A stretch of 64,000 nt of DNA from Episyrphus balteatus (lineage: Eukaryota > Arthropoda > Insecta > Diptera > Syrphidae), in NCBI RefSeq assembly GCF_945859705.1, contig NC_079136.1, positions 97,835,120 to 97,899,119 of the forward strand, written 5' to 3'. Position numbers and translations under genes: made by a program. Positions 60,622-64,000 of this stretch are shown here, one piece after another. Below the pieces are notes generated by a model. That model saw only the letters and a program-made list of their open reading frames with translations, was not told the DNA's origin and searched no databases. Within the stretch, counting starts at the first letter, position 1. Each line of letters begins with the position of its first letter.

Positions 60622-61533
60622 TAGGAGATCCCGCCATAGGACGACCTTCCCTCATCGTTATACCAGTTGAGAGTATAAATAAATTGCACATGGGTTGCCT
60701 AGCGATATCCTGTCAAGGCATAGGGTTGCCAAGCCTTAAAGTTTGTTTTTGCGTATTTTTGAATACGCGTCCCTGCTAAGGCAAGCCTAAGAGTTCTAAA
60801 AAAAATAATATGTCATAGGCAATTGATTTTGAAAATTTTAATTTTCAGGATTTTTTAAAATTTGAAATTTGAGTAGGGTAAACAAAGGTGAATTTAGAAA
60901 AAGATTTAGAAGGCAGATTTGTACCATTCAATTCACTGTTTCGGTGAATTAAATTGTAAAAGTCTGTAATTCTTCTAAAATACACAGGAGCCAACAACTA
61001 AGTCAAATCAAAAATTTGGCAGATACGTGTCAAGTTATTTTGTGTTTGCTCTCTAATAACATAAACATTATTTCAAATACCTTTCTTGCTGATTTTTGGT
61101 GAATTATTTCTCAAACATCGAATTTCACGGTGTTGACTTTTAAACGTCCATATCTCGAGTAGTAGTATCCAGTTGTTCCAGTATCAATCTTTTTTCTACC
61201 ACTTTTTGCTAAGGAAATAGCCTTTTGACCTTTTTCTAAATTTACCTCATTTTCCCCTTCTAAAATGTCGAATTTCTAAAAACCCTGAATATTTAAATTT
61301 ATAAATTTAATTTTTTCTGCCATAATTTTTTTTTACACCTCTTACACTTACCATATAAGCAGGGTGACGTCAAAAAAACTCAAAATATGAACTTTAAAGC
61401 GTGGCAACCCTATGTCTTGACAGGATGTCGCCAGACAACTCATGTGCAAACTGTTTCTTTAGACACTACCCTTAGGAAAATATAATTGGTATAACGACGT
61501 GGATTAGTCGTCCTATGACGGGATTCTCTCCTT
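60622..61533. mobile_element. Foldback element with long arms
   Basis: Left gagatcccgccataggacga and inverted right agagaatcccgtcataggac; inward both arms share catagggttgcca, aaagtt, and aaatttagaaaaag-type blocks over some 400 bp. No protein. Confidence 0.75.
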
Positions 61534-62100
61534 TAATATATTGAAATACGAAAATAAGTACTTTTCAAAAAAATCCCTCCTCGAAAACGGTAAGTTAAAT
61601 TAAAAATTTGACAGAAACGTGTCAAGTTATTTTATTTTTTCTAACTTATCAAATCAAAATTATTTAAAAAATCCTTCATTCTGATTTTTGGTTAATTATT
61701 TCTCAAATATCGAATTTGAGTGCAATGACTTTAAAAAGACTATATCTCAAGTTGTAGATTTTTTACATTTTTCATTTGTATTTCATTTTTTATAATTCAT
61801 TTTTATTTATAATATCTATCGATTCCAATTTCAGTTTTATTTCTATCGCGTCTTGCTTAGAAAATAGATTTTTGCCCTTTTTCTAAATTCACCTTTGTTT
61901 ACCCTACTCAAACTTCAAATTTTGAAAAATCCTGAAAGTTAAAATTTTGAAATTAAATTTCCTATGACATATTATTTTTTTAGAACTCTTAGGCTTGCCA
62001 TATAAGCAGGGACGCGTATTCAAAAATACGCTAAAATAAACTTTAAGGCTTGGCAACCCTATGCCTTGGCAGGATATCGCTAGGGAACCCATGCAACGGT
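61534..62100. mobile_element. Third arm of the 60.6-kb foldback family
   Basis: A direct repeat of the right arm at about 61000-61470 (gccatataagcaggg, tggcaaccctatg, ggatatcgctagg) and the inverse of the left arm at 60683-61000, to which it is closer (both contain gacgcgtattcaaaaatacg-type sequence). Suggests one foldback inserted in, or recombined with, another. Confidence 0.65.
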
Positions 62101-62208
62101 ACCATATTCAATTTAATTACCTTGTTTCCATTTGACAAGCAGAGTCTTTGATATCGGTGTAGTCGTTTTAGAATTATTTGAAATTTACCGTATAAGGGTT
62201 AATTTCAT

Positions 62209-62275
62209 TTTTATTTGCCATAGAACCTACATAATTTCATTTTTATTTGCCATAGAACCTTCATAGATTTTTGAG
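62209..62275. repeat. Two-copy tandem repeat, about 36 bp
   Basis: tttcatttttatttgccata then gaacct(a/t)cat, occurring twice in tandem. Confidence 0.85.
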
Positions 62276-62339
62276 AAAAACAAGCTTTTCGATGTTGGTC
62301 ATAAAATAATTACAGTTACTTTTGGATTTTGGTCTCTTA

Positions 62340-62545
62340 ACAAAAAAATTTGAAACAAATCGTTTCAGTGGTTAAGGCTTGCGTTTGAGACAGTGGAAAC
62401 AAAGAGACAGACACACAGACAGGCATACAGACATACAAAAATGGACCCTTAATGTCAGTAGTGTTTTTTTTTTACGAATACTTAACTTCTTGTCCTATAT
62501 GCTACCCTATGTCAGACTATGAACTGTATGTATATCGAAAGTAAA
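62340..62545 (+). mobile_element. Possible diverged repeat A relative with GACA tract
   Basis: A short aagagacagacacacagacaggcatacagacatac tract region, an 'aaatggaccct' flank and an end tatatcgaaagtaaaaa resembling the A terminus tatatcgcaagtaaaaa. Old copy. Confidence 0.4.
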
Positions 62546-63544
62546 AAGTTTGAACACCTACATTTATCTTTTAAGCGCTTCAAGTCATTACGAAATGATG
62601 CAAATTGCACTGGTGGCTACAATCAATATTTGCATAGACACATCAAAGCACTAAACTGCTCCAGGTATGTGTTCTAAAAATTAATTAAGTTCCATGGCAA
62701 GCACACACATCTCTAGGCTAAAATGTGTAAACAAAAAAAAAAAAAATAGTTTTCACCTTCAATTCGAACATTTTTTTTTTCTTTAACTACAGCTGGGTGT
62801 TTTGCCTACGAACGTTCCATCTACATTATACTACATATAGGCATCCACAAACTTCGTGGGACTCAATATTCATCTCGTCATTGTTGGCGGCCTGTTTTCA
62901 ATTCCGTAGGCATTAAATTGATCATCTCACTTTTTCACACACGTAGACCCATCATGCACTTCATTTTGGTCTGCAAAAGTTACTGATAGATTGTATCGAT
63001 TGGCTTTTTTGGTTCTTTTTTAGATTCGGCTAGAATTTTTTTTTTTAATGTCTTCGATGTTGATTGAATAATTGGTTGCTTTGAATGTGATTCATGCTCA
63101 TCTTGTGTGAGCCTGTTCTTGGAACATAAGACAATCTCACAAAATTTGTGGAAGGGAATTTAAAATTTAAATCACTCAAAAATTTCAATTCAACCAAAAT
63201 ACAGATATTTTAAATCGTTCTATGGTAGGTAAAATTAATATTATTTTTTAAAAAATCCACTCATATTTTTAATTTTATTAAAACCAACAAAGGCATCTGT
63301 TAAAAATATAAAAGAGAACTGAATACAAAATTATATTAAAAAAATAACACGCATACGCCACAGTGACCATTAAAGCATTTTTGTTAATTTTTTTTTGAAA
63401 AGTAAAGCTTTATCGATATTTAAACTTACAAACAGTAAATTACCAAGCAGAATTGAAAATAACCTTGAGTTTTTGATGCGATACGGTATAATTGAAGAAT
63501 AACGCAAAACTATACAGATAAATGAGATTATAAGTGATTTTAGT

Positions 63545-64000
63545 TTAAAATTTATTGGATAAACTGTTTTTTTTTTTACAGATTATCCTCTCCACCGTGA
63601 GTATCCTTTGTAAGCTGTTAAAGGTTGTTCCATTCAAAGATTCTCCTTGTGAAAAACTTAGACGAATGCATTGGAAGTGGGAGAAATGCATTTGATGTCT
63701 ACGAATTGATATGGCTTTTATTTCAACGGGATTTAGTTTAAGACCATTTGCGTTGACCATTTAGATTTGGAACATAATTCATACATGGGTGTTTATTTTT
63801 TTATAAAGCATCTTTAAATAAGCCCATCGAAAAATTAAGGTACAATTAAACATCGTCAGCATAAATGTGAAATTGAAATTATTATATTACGGGCGATCAA
63901 TCATTAATGAAGAAAGAAAACAGAAATGGTTCAAGAATAGATCTTTGTGGAACATCATTTCGAACAGGCAAAAACAAAGACATTTCAGCATTACATACAA
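63545..64000 (-). pseudogene. Decayed LINE reverse-transcriptase fragment, runs off the window
   Basis: On the minus strand: DVPQRSILEPFLFSFFIND, then with stops FQFHIYADDV*LYLNFSMGL, then NANGLKLNPVEIKAISI. These are the GVPQGSILGPLLF, YADDVQLY and W..ANGLxLNPxKxKxI blocks of jockey/CR1-type RTs, with several in-frame stops. The upstream part lies beyond 64000. Confidence 0.82.

Noticed and set aside
62090..62160. Possible exon ending at a GTAATT donor on the minus strand
   Set aside because: The open frame has no signal peptide or dibasic site and no matching acceptor was seen.

Overview
The window comes from a fly-like insect genome: AT-rich, with short 57-66 bp introns beside introns of many kilobases, and crowded with transposons. 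The anchor is an RNA polymerase II largest subunit very close to that of Drosophila. I judge it to be a brachyceran dipteran; the species cannot be read from the sequence.

There are two host genes. (1) Positions 203-5704, plus strand: the 3' four exons of RpII215 (Rpb1), from the clamp/active-site region to the heptad-repeat CTD and stop. The 5' exons lie left of the window. (2) Positions 24164 down to 12842, minus strand: three phase-matched exons of a secreted LDLa-domain precursor that I identify as neuropeptide prohormone-4-like. Its introns are 1.5 kb and 9.3 kb, and its signal-peptide exon(s) lie upstream and were not found. The TGA of this gene is followed in frame by 35 open, Tyr/Pro/Ser-rich codons ending in TAA (12734-12841), a candidate stop-codon readthrough extension.

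From about 15 kb to the end, nearly everything recognisable is mobile DNA, much of it nested. An intact-looking LINE-type reverse transcriptase has a 14-bp target duplication (24844-26866). A hAT-like element with an 8-bp duplication (31635-36826) holds a microsatellite-bearing repeat, called 'A' here. Inside A's 8-bp satellite sits an internally deleted LTR retrotransposon with an env-like ORF. A second hAT copy lies at 16437-18734 and carries another A in the opposite relative orientation, a small MITE, and a 331-bp copy of DNA from about 2 kb away flanked by 60-bp direct repeats. Many TIR or foldback elements follow (6.3, 8.7, 16.0, 22.3, 39.1, 40.7, 41.4, 44.3, 44.9, 47.6, 53.1, 54.6 and 60.6 kb). 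Two of them carry tRNA-like pol III promoter segments. Degenerate LINE fragments lie at 38.9, 46.6 and 63.5 kb.

The two host genes have no evident functional link. The main points of interest are the readthrough candidate, the templated insertion, the nested transposons and the long foldbacks that could give hairpin RNA. All element boundaries and repeat matches were found by eye and should be confirmed by self-alignment.
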